This document shows positions 1 to 8,537 of a DNA stretch of 64,000 bases, piece by piece. This stretch comes from Variovorax sp. OAS795 (GTDB taxonomy: Bacteria > Pseudomonadota > Gammaproteobacteria > Burkholderiales > Burkholderiaceae_C). Every line of letters begins with the position of its first letter. Position 1 is the stretch's first letter. The notes under the pieces are model-generated. The model ran no database searches. It was not told where the DNA came from and was given only the letters and a program-made list of their open reading frames with translations. A program made the translations under genes and the position numbers. Location: assembly GCF_040546685.1 (NCBI RefSeq), contig NZ_JBEPOH010000001.1, positions 3,286,001 through 3,350,000 of the forward strand, read 5' to 3'.

Positions 1-786
1 GAAGCCGTGCTGTCGGTGCAGGCCAGCGGCGGCAAGGCCGCGGTGATGTTCGTCGACACCTTCAACGGCACCTTCGAAGGCGAGAACGCGCTGGCCGCGG
101 CCCACGTGCTCAAGGCCGCGGGCTACACGCTGCACACGGTCGAGAAGCGCGGCGGCCACCACTGCTGCGGCCGCACCTTCCTGGCCAGCGGCATGGTGGA
201 AGAGGCCAGGCGCCGCGCCGAGACATTGATCGATGCGCTGCGGCCGCTGGCCGAGGCGGGCATTCCCATCGTCGGGCTCGAGCCCTCGTGCCTGCTCACG
301 CTGCGCGACGAAACCCTGGTGATGGGCTTCGGCAAGAAGGCCGAGACGGTGGGCAGGCAAGCCTTGCTGTTCGAGGAATTCATCGCACGCGAAATGAAGG
401 CCGGCCGCTTCAAGCTCGCGCTCACGCCGGCCACGGCGCCGATCCTGCTGCACGGCCATTGCCACCAGAAGGCCTTCGGCGCCGTGAGCCCGGTGCTGGA
501 GGTGCTGAAGCTCATTCCAGGCGCCGAGCCGGAACTGATCGAGAGCTCTTGCTGCGGCATGGCGGGCAGCTTCGGCTACGAGGCGAGCCACATCGAGGTC
601 TCGATGCAGATGGCCGAGGCCAGCCTGCTGCCGGCGATCCGCGCCCGGCCCGAAGCCATCGTGGTGGCCGACGGCACCAGCTGCCGCCACCAGATCGCGG
701 ATGGCGCAGCGCGCGAGGCGGTGCACGTGGCCGTGCTGCTCGAGCGCCACCTTGTGCCGCCAACCCTGCCGGCCGAGAAGATCTAG
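1..786 (+). CDS. FAD-linked oxidase / Fe-S protein, C-terminal part (5' truncated)
   Basis: The frame is open from base 1 and ends at TAG 784-786, so only the C-terminal ~260 residues are present. Two cysteine-rich CCG modules are visible: HHCCGRTF followed by a segment ending PSCLLTLRD, and HGHCHQKAF followed by SSCCGMAGSFGY. This is the heterodisulfide-reductase-like Fe-S domain that ends GlpC, GlcF and the YdiJ-type D-2-hydroxyacid dehydrogenases. The FAD-binding half, if it is a YdiJ-type fusion, would lie upstream of the window. The exact substrate cannot be inferred from this fragment. Confidence 0.8.
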   Translation, partial: EAVLSVQASGGKAAVMFVDTFNGTFEGENALAAAHVLKAAGYTLHTVEKRGGHHCCGRTFLASGMVEEARRRAETLIDALRPLAEAGIPIVGLEPSCLLTLRDETLVMGFGKKAETVGRQALLFEEFIAREMKAGRFKLALTPATAPILLHGHCHQKAFGAVSPVLEVLKLIPGAEPELIESSCCGMAGSFGYEASHIEVSMQMAEASLLPAIRARPEAIVVADGTSCRHQIADGAAREAVHVAVLLERHLVPPTLPAEKI

Positions 787-807
787 CGGCTGGCCCACAA
801 TGGCACG

Positions 808-1365
808 ATGAATGCAGCCATCTCGGCGGAATCCGGCTTTGCGCTGTTCGACACCGCGATAGGCACCTGCGCCCTGGCCTGGGGGCCGCGCGGACTCATG
901 GGCGTGCAACTGCCCGAGGACAACGGCGAGGCCGCCACGCGCGCCCGCATGCGCCGCCGCTTTGCGGACCTGGCCGAGTCGGCGCCGCCCGAAATCGCAC
1001 GGCAGGCCATCGCGGCCATCCAGGGCCTGCTGAACGGCGCATCCGACGACCTCTGCCACATCGTGCTCGACATGAGCCGCGTGTCGGAGTTTCACCAGCG
1101 CATCTACGCGATCGCGCGGCGCATTCCGCCCGGCCAGACGCGCACCTACGGCGACATCGCGGCCGAGCTCGGCGACAAGGGCTTGTCGCGCGCGGTCGGG
1201 CAGGCCATGGGCCACAACCCCTTTGCGCCCGTGGTGCCATGCCACCGCGTGCTGGCCGCGGGCAACAAGCCCGGCGGCTTTTCGGCGGGCGGCGGCGCAC
1301 TGACGAAACTGCGCATGCTCGACATCGAAGGCGCCCGCCCGAACGGCATGGCTTCGCTTTTCTAG
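808..1365 (+). CDS. ogt: Methylated-DNA--protein-cysteine methyltransferase
   Basis: 185 aa. It repairs O6-alkylguanine by transferring the alkyl group to its own cysteine, a suicide reaction. The C-terminal DNA-binding domain carries the active-site motif VVPCHRV (Cys145), preceded by the family segments QRIYAIARRIPPGQTRTYGDIA and GQAMGHNPFAP. The N-terminal ribonuclease-H-like domain is about 85 residues, as in Ogt rather than the larger Ada fusion. It starts 21 nt after the oxidase stop, so the two genes could share a transcript. Confidence 0.93.
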   Translation: MNAAISAESGFALFDTAIGTCALAWGPRGLMGVQLPEDNGEAATRARMRRRFADLAESAPPEIARQAIAAIQGLLNGASDDLCHIVLDMSRVSEFHQRIYAIARRIPPGQTRTYGDIAAELGDKGLSRAVGQAMGHNPFAPVVPCHRVLAAGNKPGGFSAGGGALTKLRMLDIEGARPNGMASLF

Positions 1366-1383
1366 ACGAACAATGAGCCTCCC

Positions 1384-1998
1384 ATGACCCATGCCATCCA
1401 GACCATCGCGCAGCTCGAAGCGCTATTCGGCCAGCCTGGCGAAGCTTCGCTCAAGAAGGAGGTGCCCTACCTGCACCCGAGCTACCAGGCATTGATCGCC
1501 GCATCGCCATTTGCGGTGCTCGCCACAACCGGCCCGGGCGGGCTCGATGCATCGCCGCGCGGCGATGCACCGGGATTCGTTGCGGTGCAGGACGAGAAGA
1601 CCTTGCTGCTGCCGGAGCGACGCGGCAACAACCGCATCGACAGCCTGCGCAACATCCTGGCCGATCCGCGCGTGGCGCTGCTGTTCCTGATTCCCGGCGT
1701 GGGCGAGACCTTGCGCGTGAACGGAAGCGCGCGCATCACGGTGGCACCAGAACTGCTCGCGCGCTTCGCGGTCGATGGCAAGCCGCCGCAGTGCGTGATC
1801 GAGATCGAGGTGGAGACTGTGTACTTCCAGTGCGCCCGCGCGATCCAGCGCTCGAAGCTCTGGGCGCCGTTGCCCGAAGGCGTGCGGCGGGAGGTGCCCA
1901 CGCCTGGCGCCATCCTGTCGGCGCTGACCGATGCAGCCTTCGACGGCGCGGCCTACGACCGCGAGTTGCCGGCGCGGCAGCGGGCCAGCCTGTACTGA
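1384..1998 (+). CDS. Pyridoxamine 5'-phosphate oxidase-family FMN protein (MSMEG_1061-like)
   Basis: 204 aa with a split-barrel flavin-binding fold. Recognisable segments are ASPFAVLATTGPGGLDASPRGDAPGFV and RRGNNRIDSLRNILADPRVALLFLIPG, typical of the MSMEG_1061-type pyridoxamine-phosphate-oxidase-like proteins. These bind FMN or F420 and mostly have unknown substrates. A true pdxH role is unlikely because the family signature differs. It starts 18 nt after ogt. Confidence 0.8.
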   Translation: MTHAIQTIAQLEALFGQPGEASLKKEVPYLHPSYQALIAASPFAVLATTGPGGLDASPRGDAPGFVAVQDEKTLLLPERRGNNRIDSLRNILADPRVALLFLIPGVGETLRVNGSARITVAPELLARFAVDGKPPQCVIEIEVETVYFQCARAIQRSKLWAPLPEGVRREVPTPGAILSALTDAAFDGAAYDRELPARQRASLY

Positions 1999-2008
1999 GC
2001 GGAGCCGT

Positions 2009-2041
2009 AAAAAAACCCGCCAGGGGGAGGTCCTGGCGGGT
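2009..2041 (-). terminator. Hairpin with A-tract, terminator in the minus orientation
   Basis: A perfect 10-bp stem, ACCCGCCAGG (2015-2024) with CCTGGCGGGT (2032-2041), has a 7-nt loop and a run of seven A on its left side. Read on the minus strand this is a stem followed by a U-run. It lies just after the flavin-protein stop. No minus-strand gene ends here, so it may mainly block antisense read-through or act weakly on the plus strand. Confidence 0.6.
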
Positions 2042-2272
2042 GGAAGGGGCAGCCTCACGCAGGAGTGCATGAGGTCACGGCTGCCTTCGCCATGGTAGGG
2101 GACGAACCGCCGCCGATCGCCTCGGCGAGACACCAACGATGCAGTGCAACCGGCCTGCGTGTGACATATGCATCGCTTTCAAAAGGAAGCTGCGCGGCCT
2201 GAGATTCCTTGACATTTCTTCGCCTTTGCCGCTCCCAGAATCCGGGCCTGTAGCTGCCGCCATCGGGAGCTC

Positions 2273-3181
2273 ATGGATGCAAAAACGGACATGGCAAAGA
2301 GCGAACGCGGCACGGGCCGCAAATCCGACGAACGCGACGGCAGCACGACCACGCCGCCGCAACAAGCGCCCGCCGCACGAAAAAGCCGCGGCCGGGTGTT
2401 CCATGCGGCCGCCATGTACGGCCTCAGCCTCGGCAGCGACGGCAGGAGCTGGGCTGTCAGCCTCGTGCGCGAGGGCGTCTGCCTGTACAAGTCGTTCAGC
2501 TTCAGCATCTACGGCGGTGAAAAAGAAGCGCTTCTCCGGGCGCAGGCCTGGCGCGACGAGATGGTGAGAGAGCACCCGCCCGTGTCGCGGCAGAGCCTCG
2601 CCGAAAAGGTTCGGCGCAACAACAAGTCGGGCATCCCCGGTGTGAGCTGCATGCGCGATGCGCAAGGCGAGCCCACAGGCTGGATCGCGCAGACACACCT
2701 GGGAACGGGCAATCACGTCAGCAAGTATTTTGGCGTCGCCCGCTTCGGTCCCGTCGAGGCCAAGCTGCTTGCCATCGCCGAACGCCAGAAGCAGCTGCAG
2801 CAGATGACGGGCCTGCGGCGGATCCATCCGGGGGAGCCCCTTGTCAGGGCCGCGCCGCCGCTCCCGCCGGAGACGCTGCCCCAAGCTGTTGCGCGCGGCG
2901 CCACGCTCCTGTCCACCAACACGTCGGGCCTCGCCGGCGTTGCGTTGTTGACCGACAAGAAGGGGCGTGCGCGGCGATGGATTGCGACCACGCGGGTGGG
3001 AGACAAACAGATGAGCTCGGGCTTTTCCGTGATGGTCCATGGCTACGAGCAAGCCAAGGCACTGGCCATCGAGGCTCGCAACAGGCAGCTGCAGACAAGG
3101 GCCGAGAGCCATGCCGGCAAGACTGCTGCTGCCCCTGGCGGGCGGCCCCGTCTCGCGCGGGGTAGGCACGCGTCGACGTGA
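2273..3181 (+). CDS. Protein with three AP2-like DNA-binding repeats
   Basis: 302 aa. After a basic, low-complexity N-terminus (1-45) there are three related units at about 49-98, 116-175 and 215-273. Units 2 and 3 begin NNKSGIPGVS and TNTSGLAGVA, continue to GWIAQTHLG or RWIATTRVG, then an aromatic-rich strand, and end in a helix (EAKLLAIAERQKQL, EQAKALAIEARNRQL). This SG-x-x-GV...W-x-A pattern is that of AP2/ERF-type domains found in bacterial and phage proteins. No nuclease domain is visible. It is alone between plus-strand neighbours. A DNA-binding role is inferred and the targets are unknown. Confidence 0.65.
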   Translation: MDAKTDMAKSERGTGRKSDERDGSTTTPPQQAPAARKSRGRVFHAAAMYGLSLGSDGRSWAVSLVREGVCLYKSFSFSIYGGEKEALLRAQAWRDEMVREHPPVSRQSLAEKVRRNNKSGIPGVSCMRDAQGEPTGWIAQTHLGTGNHVSKYFGVARFGPVEAKLLAIAERQKQLQQMTGLRRIHPGEPLVRAAPPLPPETLPQAVARGATLLSTNTSGLAGVALLTDKKGRARRWIATTRVGDKQMSSGFSVMVHGYEQAKALAIEARNRQLQTRAESHAGKTAAAPGGRPRLARGRHAST

Positions 3182-3292
3182 ATGAGGTGAATGGCGTGAA
3201 TACCAAGGTCGTACTCTTCGACCAGAATTAGCAACAGCCGGCCGCCGACCCCACGCCTGCACCGGTTGCCGGCCTTGGCGACAATCGGTCCG

Positions 3293-3406
3293 ATGCGTTC
3301 TTCCCCGTTCTTCAGGATGGCCTTGCTGCCGGGCCTGCTCTCTTCCATCGCTCCCTTCGCGACAGGCAAGCCCACGGCACATACGCAAGGGGCACAGGAA
3401 GCTTGA
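3293..3406 (+). CDS. Possible 37-aa upstream ORF
   Basis: An ATG at 3293 opens a 37-codon frame (MRSSPFFRMALLPGLLSS...). Its TGA at 3404-3406 overlaps the TTG start of the MFS gene as TTGA. It has no clear ribosome-binding site and no recognisable family. It might be a leader that couples translation to the transporter, or chance. Nothing else is seen in the 221-bp gap from 3182 to 3402. Confidence 0.2.
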   Translation: MRSSPFFRMALLPGLLSSIAPFATGKPTAHTQGAQEA

Positions 3407-4845
3407 ACACCGCACGCGCAGGCGCCGAAGCCGCGGCGCCCGGAAGCATCGACGCCTTGCAGCCGGTCGACGGGCTGGAACCCTCCGCGCGCCGCCGCGC
3501 GATGCTGGTCATCATCCTGGGCATCATGGTGGCGGTGCTCGACGGCACCATCGTGAACCTCGCGCTGCCCGGCATCGCGCGGGAACTGCAGGCCAGTCCG
3601 TCGCACGCCATCTGGGTGGTCAACGCCTACCAGATCGCCACCCTGGTCATGCTGCTGCCGCTCGCCTCGCTGGGCGACCTGGTGGGCTATCGGCGGGTCT
3701 ACCTGGTGGGCATGGCGGTGTTCACCGTGTCGTCGCTCGGCGCCACCTTTGCCGATTCGCTCGGCACGCTGATCGTCGCGCGCACCTTCCAGGGCCTGGG
3801 TGCGGCGGGCATCATGAGCGTGAACGCGGCGCTGGTGCGGCTGACCTTCCCGTCGGCCTTGCTGGGGCGCGGCATGGCCATCAACTCGATGGTGGTGGCC
3901 ACCTCGTCGGTGGCGGGCCCATCCGTGGCCGCGGCCATCCTCTCGGTGGCGTCGTGGCCGTGGCTGTTCGCGATCAACGTGCCGCTCGGGCTGCTCGTCT
4001 TCGTGCTGGGCATGAAGGCGCTGCCGTTCAACCGCGTGGCGCCCGCAGCAGGGCTGCGGTTCTCGCCCCTCGACGTGGCGCTGAACGTGCTGATGTTCTC
4101 GCTGGTGTTCCTGGGCGTCGACCGGCTCGGCGTGCGCGAGGGCGGCGCGCCGTCGCCCATGGCCTGGGCGATCCTGCTGGCCGGCGTGGCGGTGGGCGTG
4201 GTCTATATCCGTCGGCAGCGCAGCCTGGCGGTGCCGCTCTTTCCCATCGACCTGCTGCGCATTCCGGTGTTCGCGCTGTCCATGGGCACGTCGGTGGCCG
4301 CGTTCTGCGCGCAGATGCTGGCCTATATCGCGCTGCCTTTCCTGCTGCTGGAGGTGTATGGCCGCAGCCACATCGAGGCCGGGCTGCTCATCACCGCCTG
4401 GCCGCTCGCCATCGTGGCCATGGCGCCTGTCGCGGGCCGGCTGATCGGGCGCTACCCGGACGGGCTGCTCGGCGGCATCGGGCTCGGCCTGCTGGCGCTC
4501 GGCCTGGGTTTGCTGGCTGCGCTGCCGGCGCAGCCGGGCAATGCCGACATCGCCTGGCGCATGGCGCTGTGCGGCCTCGGCTTCGGGCTGTTCCAGTCGC
4601 CGAACAACCACACCATCGTGACCTCGCCGCCCGCGCACCGCAGCGGTGCAGCCAGCGGCATGCTGGGCACGGCGCGCCTCACGGGGCAGACGCTGGGGGC
4701 GGTGGTGCTGGCGGGCGTGTTCAGCATCTGGACGCCGCACGGCGGCCGCGGGCCGGTGGTCGCGCTGGTGCTGGCGGCGTGCTGTGCGGGCGTGGCGGCG
4801 GTTTTCAGCAGCCTGCGGCTGAAGACGACAGGGCCGCACGGCTGA
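3403..4845 (+). CDS. MFS drug-efflux transporter, DHA2 (14-TM) type
   Basis: 480 aa, inner-membrane proton antiporter. Family motifs: MVAVLDGTIVNLALPGIARELQAS in helix 1, WVVNAYQIATLVMLLPLASLGDLVGYRR (motif A region), and ARTFQGLGAAGIMSVNAALVRLTFP. The predicted start is TTG 3403, preceded by AGGA; ATG 3502 is a shorter alternative but would cut into helix 1. The pqiA-like gene follows after 20 nt, so the genes may be co-transcribed. The substrate is not predictable. Confidence 0.85.
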   Translation: MNTARAGAEAAAPGSIDALQPVDGLEPSARRRAMLVIILGIMVAVLDGTIVNLALPGIARELQASPSHAIWVVNAYQIATLVMLLPLASLGDLVGYRRVYLVGMAVFTVSSLGATFADSLGTLIVARTFQGLGAAGIMSVNAALVRLTFPSALLGRGMAINSMVVATSSVAGPSVAAAILSVASWPWLFAINVPLGLLVFVLGMKALPFNRVAPAAGLRFSPLDVALNVLMFSLVFLGVDRLGVREGGAPSPMAWAILLAGVAVGVVYIRRQRSLAVPLFPIDLLRIPVFALSMGTSVAAFCAQMLAYIALPFLLLEVYGRSHIEAGLLITAWPLAIVAMAPVAGRLIGRYPDGLLGGIGLGLLALGLGLLAALPAQPGNADIAWRMALCGLGFGLFQSPNNHTIVTSPPAHRSGAASGMLGTARLTGQTLGAVVLAGVFSIWTPHGGRGPVVALVLAACCAGVAAVFSSLRLKTTGPHG

Positions 4846-4865
4846 ATAGGTTAGGGTACGGCCCC

Positions 4866-5498
4866 ATGACGGAAGTACCTGATACCGTGGTTTGCCCGGG
4901 CTGCGATGCGGTCTTCAGCCGTGCGCCCCTGCAGCCGCGCGAGGTGTCGCGCTGCGCCCGCTGCGGCACCGAGCTCTATCGCCACCCCGGGGACCAGCAC
5001 CGCCGCATCCTGCCACTCACCGTGGCGTGCCTGATCATGTTCGCCATTGCCAACCTGTTTCCGATCGTCGAGATCGAGCTCCAGGGCCTGCGCAGCCAGA
5101 CCACGCTCGCGGGCGCGGTGGCGGTGCTGAGCGCCGAGGGCATGTCGATCGTCGCGCTGCTGGTGCTGGCAACGACGCTTCTTTTTCCGCTGCTGCAACT
5201 GTGCATCCTGGCCTACCTGCTGGTTCCGCTCCAGCGCGAGCACCGGCCCGCCGGCTTCGCCATCCTGGTGCGCGCCATGCAGATGCTGCGGCCCTGGGGA
5301 ATGATCGAGGTGTTCCTGCTCGGCGTGCTGGTGGCCATCGTCAAGCTGTCGAGCATGGCCACGGTGGTGGCCGGCCCGGCGCTCTGGGCCTTCGTGGCGC
5401 TGACCGTCATGCTGACGGCCGTGCTCTCGTTCAATCCCAACGCCTTCTGGGAAATGACCTTCCGGCCGCCCGGCGAGCCCGCGGAGGAGACCGCGTGA
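4866..5498 (+). CDS. pqiA: Paraquat-inducible protein A, N-terminal half as a separate protein
   Basis: 210 aa. A cytoplasmic zinc-ribbon-like start (CPGCDAVFSRAPLQ...CARCGTELYR) is followed by four hydrophobic segments containing the PqiA-type ANLFPIVEIELQG. In E. coli PqiA one ~417-residue chain carries two such units; here they are two genes, this one and the next. PqiA/PqiB/PqiC form an envelope-spanning lipid-transport tunnel. The TGA overlaps the GTG start of the second half (GTGA). Confidence 0.85.
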   Translation: MTEVPDTVVCPGCDAVFSRAPLQPREVSRCARCGTELYRHPGDQHRRILPLTVACLIMFAIANLFPIVEIELQGLRSQTTLAGAVAVLSAEGMSIVALLVLATTLLFPLLQLCILAYLLVPLQREHRPAGFAILVRAMQMLRPWGMIEVFLLGVLVAIVKLSSMATVVAGPALWAFVALTVMLTAVLSFNPNAFWEMTFRPPGEPAEETA

Positions 5499-6214
5499 TC
5501 GGCCCCTTGCTTCCGGCAGAAGGCGATGAAGACGAAGCGCCGGTGGCCACCGCCGCCTCGCTCGGCCTCCTGGCCTGCCCGCATTGCGATGCCGTCTGGC
5601 GTGATGCACAGGAGGGTGAACCATGCGGCCGCTGCGGCACGCACCTGTACACGCGCAAGCCCTACAGCCTGAGCCGCACCTGGGCCTTCCTGATCGCGGC
5701 CTGCATCATGTACATCCCGGCCAACCTGCTGCCGGTGATGATCACGCGCACGCTGTTCGGCGCGCAGTACGACACCATCCTGAGCGGCGTGATCTATTTC
5801 TGGGTCTCGGGCGCCTACGGGCTAGCGGCCATCATCTTCATCGCGAGCTTCCTGGTGCCGCTGTTCAAGCTCACGGTATTGATCCTGCTTGCCTTGCTGG
5901 CGCAGCGCGCAAGCCGCTGGCGCCGGCCCGAGCGCGCCAGGCTCTATCACATCATCGAGATCATCGGCCGCTGGTCGATGCTCGACGTGTTCGTGGTGTC
6001 GCTGCTCACCGGGCTGGTGCAGATCCAGGGTTTCGCGGTCATCAACGCGGGCGTGGGCATTGCGGCATTCGGATCGGTGGTGGTGCTGACCATGCTCGCA
6101 TCACTGAGCTTCGATCCGCGGCTCACATGGGACAGCAGGCAAGAGCAGGAGGCCGAAGGTGAGAGCAAACGCGAGCAACAGCCACATGGCAACAGGGAAG
6201 AAAAGCCAGCATGA
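5495..6214 (+). CDS. pqiA: Paraquat-inducible protein A, C-terminal half as a separate protein
   Basis: 239 aa from GTG 5495, preceded by a strong GGAGGAGA site inside the upstream gene. It repeats the architecture of its neighbour: CPHCDAVWRDAQEGEPCGRCGTHLY, then four membrane segments with ANLLPVMITRTLFG and WSMLDVFVVSLL. The C-terminal ~30 residues are charged and Glu/Lys-rich. It is translationally coupled on both sides (GTGA and ATGA overlaps), consistent with a fixed-ratio membrane complex with PqiB. Confidence 0.85.
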   Translation: MIGPLLPAEGDEDEAPVATAASLGLLACPHCDAVWRDAQEGEPCGRCGTHLYTRKPYSLSRTWAFLIAACIMYIPANLLPVMITRTLFGAQYDTILSGVIYFWVSGAYGLAAIIFIASFLVPLFKLTVLILLALLAQRASRWRRPERARLYHIIEIIGRWSMLDVFVVSLLTGLVQIQGFAVINAGVGIAAFGSVVVLTMLASLSFDPRLTWDSRQEQEAEGESKREQQPHGNREEKPA

Positions 6215-7854
6215 GTGACGAAGAAGCCAGACCCGATGACAAACCGGCCCCGGCGGGGCTGCCTCCGCCGCGCGTGGTGCGCCGGCGCCAGTGGCTGCCT
6301 TCGCTGATCTGGCTCATTCCCATCGTCGCCGCGCTCGTGGGCGTGATGCTGGTCGTGCGGATCCTGATGGCGCGCGGCCCCGAGATCGTGCTGACCTTCG
6401 AGACCGCCGAAGGCCTGGAGGCCAACAAGACCGCCGTCAAGTACAAGGACGTGCAGATCGGCACGGTGCAGAGCCTGCGGCTGGCACGCGACCGCTCGCA
6501 CGTGCGCGTGCTGGTGCAGCTCAGCAAGGAGGCCGAGGGATTCACCGCCGAGGACTCGCGCTTCTGGGTGGTGCGGCCGCGCCTGGACACCTCCGGCATC
6601 TCCGGCCTGGGCACCTTGCTCTCGGGCGCCTACATCGGTGCCGATGCGGGCGTGTCGCAGGAGACCGCGAGCGAGTTCAAGGGGCTGGAGGTGCCGCCGA
6701 TCGTCACGCGCGACGCCTCGGGCCAGCAGTTCCTGGTGCGTGCCACGGACATCGGTTCGCTCGACGTGGGTTCGCCCGTGTACTTCCGGCGCATCAAGGT
6801 CGGCCAGGTGGCGGCCTATGAGCTCGACGGCGACGGCCGCGGCGTGACGCTGCGCATCTTCGTCAACGCGCCGTACGACAAGTTCGTGGGCGTCAACACG
6901 CGCTTCTGGCAGGCCAGCGGCATCGATGCGCAGCTGAGCGCCAGCGGCTTCACGCTGCGCACGCAATCGCTCGCCACCATCCTGCTCGGCGGCATTGCCT
7001 TCAAGGCGCCCGACGACGCCATGGGGCCGCTCGCGAAGGAGAACACGGCCTTCACGCTGGCGGAAGACGAGACCTCGGCCATGAAGGAGCCCGACGGTCC
7101 GCCGCAAACGCTGCTCATGTACTTCAACCAGTCGCTGCGCGGCCTCTCGCCGGGAGCGCCGGTCGACTTCCGCGGCGTGGTGATCGGCGAGGTCAAGTCG
7201 ATCGGCGTGGAGTTCGATCGCGCCGAGCGCGAGTTCCGCATGCCGGTGCTGGTGACGGTGTATCCCGACCGGCTGCGCCGGCGCGCGGGCGAAACCGGGG
7301 AGGAGTCGCGTGCAACGCAGCAGGAGCGCCTGCGCTTCCTGACCGAGAAGGGCCTGCGCGCGCAGCTGCGCAATGGCAACCTGCTGACCGGCTCGGTCTA
7401 TGTCGCGCTCGACTTCTTCCCCAAGGCGCCGCCCGCGAAGATCAATCTCGAGAAGAACCCGATCGAGCTGCCCACCGTGGCCAACAGCCTGGACGAGATC
7501 CAGTCGCAGGTGCAGGAAATTGCCAGCAAGCTCAACAAGGTGCCCTACGAGCAGATTGCCGCCGACCTGCGCACCACGCTCGCGGCCCTCAACAAGACGC
7601 TGGCCAGCACCGAGCAGGCAGTGACCCGCATCAACACCGACGTGACGCCCGAGCTCACCGCCGCCATGAAGGACGTGCGCAAGACCGTCAACAGCGCCGA
7701 GCGCACGCTGGCCGACGATTCGCCGCTGCAGCAGGACATGCGCCAGACGCTGCGCGAGTTGACGCGCGCGGCGGGTTCGGTGCGCGTGCTGACCGACTAC
7801 CTCGAACGCCATCCCGAGTCGCTGCTGCGCGGCAAACCGGACGACAAGAAATGA
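6211..7854 (+). CDS. pqiB: Intermembrane transport protein PqiB (MCE-domain protein)
   Basis: 547 aa. One N-terminal membrane anchor (about residues 28-50, WLPSLIWLIPIVAALVGVML) is followed by MCE/MlaD domains beginning at about residue 57 (PEIVLTFETAEGLEANKT), with related units at about 168 (VGSPVYFRRIKVGQV) and 302 (GAPVDFRGVVIGEV). A long coiled-coil tail (about 425-520, PNSLDEIQSQVQEIASKL) follows. In E. coli PqiB the MCE rings stack and the helices form a needle across the periplasm. Start ATG 6211 overlaps the upstream TGA. Confidence 0.92.
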   Translation: MSDEEARPDDKPAPAGLPPPRVVRRRQWLPSLIWLIPIVAALVGVMLVVRILMARGPEIVLTFETAEGLEANKTAVKYKDVQIGTVQSLRLARDRSHVRVLVQLSKEAEGFTAEDSRFWVVRPRLDTSGISGLGTLLSGAYIGADAGVSQETASEFKGLEVPPIVTRDASGQQFLVRATDIGSLDVGSPVYFRRIKVGQVAAYELDGDGRGVTLRIFVNAPYDKFVGVNTRFWQASGIDAQLSASGFTLRTQSLATILLGGIAFKAPDDAMGPLAKENTAFTLAEDETSAMKEPDGPPQTLLMYFNQSLRGLSPGAPVDFRGVVIGEVKSIGVEFDRAEREFRMPVLVTVYPDRLRRRAGETGEESRATQQERLRFLTEKGLRAQLRNGNLLTGSVYVALDFFPKAPPAKINLEKNPIELPTVANSLDEIQSQVQEIASKLNKVPYEQIAADLRTTLAALNKTLASTEQAVTRINTDVTPELTAAMKDVRKTVNSAERTLADDSPLQQDMRQTLRELTRAAGSVRVLTDYLERHPESLLRGKPDDKK

Positions 7855-8489
7855 AGAAGATGACACCGTTCCTGCCCGGCGCAGCCGCAGCCGCGGCAGC
7901 GCTGCTTGTCCTGGCCGGCTGCGCGAGCAAGCCCGACAGCTACTACACGCTTTCCAGCCCGGTGCCGGCCGCCGAAGCCGCGCCATCGACCCTCGGCAGC
8001 GCCGCACCGGTCTACATCGAGCTGGCGCCGGTGGCCGTGCCCGAGCGGCTCGCGAGGCCGCAGATGGTGGTCGGCAAGGCCAACGGCGGCGTGCAGGTGG
8101 ACGTGCTCGAGCAGCACCGCTGGGCCGCGTCGTTCGAGAACGAACTGCGGGACGCGCTGGCCAGCGGCATCGCGGCGCGGCTCGGTGCGCTCGATGTGAC
8201 CAAGGGCGGACGGCAGACGTCGCAGCCCGTGTGGCGCATCGCGGTTCAGGTGCGCCAGTTCGATGCGGTCGATGGGGGCAGGGTGGACGCGGGCTTCAGC
8301 TGGACGCTGCGGCGATCCGACGAGACGCGCACCCTGGTGTGCCAGCTGAACGTGGGCGAACCGGTTGCGAGCGGCATCGATGCCGTGGCGGAAGGCGCGC
8401 AGCGCGTCACGGGGACGGCGGCGGCGGCCATCGCGCGCAGCGTGAACGCGGCGCGGGCCAATCCGGCGGCGACCGCGTGCCCGCCCTGA
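7851..8489 (+). CDS. pqiC: PqiC-like outer-membrane lipoprotein (ABC-type transport auxiliary component)
   Basis: 212 aa. The signal peptide ends in the lipobox LAGC (Cys at about residue 24), followed by ASKPDSYYTLSSPVPAA, the start of the PqiC/LprI-type auxiliary lipoprotein family. The body contains VAVPERLARPQMVV and the HRWAASFENELRDAL segment typical of this fold. The start overlaps pqiB by 4 nt. It would dock the PqiB needle at the outer membrane. Confidence 0.87.
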   Translation: MKKMTPFLPGAAAAAAALLVLAGCASKPDSYYTLSSPVPAAEAAPSTLGSAAPVYIELAPVAVPERLARPQMVVGKANGGVQVDVLEQHRWAASFENELRDALASGIAARLGALDVTKGGRQTSQPVWRIAVQVRQFDAVDGGRVDAGFSWTLRRSDETRTLVCQLNVGEPVASGIDAVAEGAQRVTGTAAAAIARSVNAARANPAATACPP

Positions 8490-8537
8490 TTCTTTCTTCT
8501 TCCGGCAAGTCCGCCGTCGAAAAGATCGGAGATCACC

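Noticed and set aside
2209..2241. TTGACA before the AP2-repeat gene as a promoter
   Set aside because: The nearest -10-like hexamer (CAGAAT, 2236-2241) is 21 bp away, too far for a normal sigma-70 promoter.
5947..8007. 686-codon open frame on the minus strand
   Set aside because: Antisense of pqiB, which has clear MCE domains. No start signal or family.
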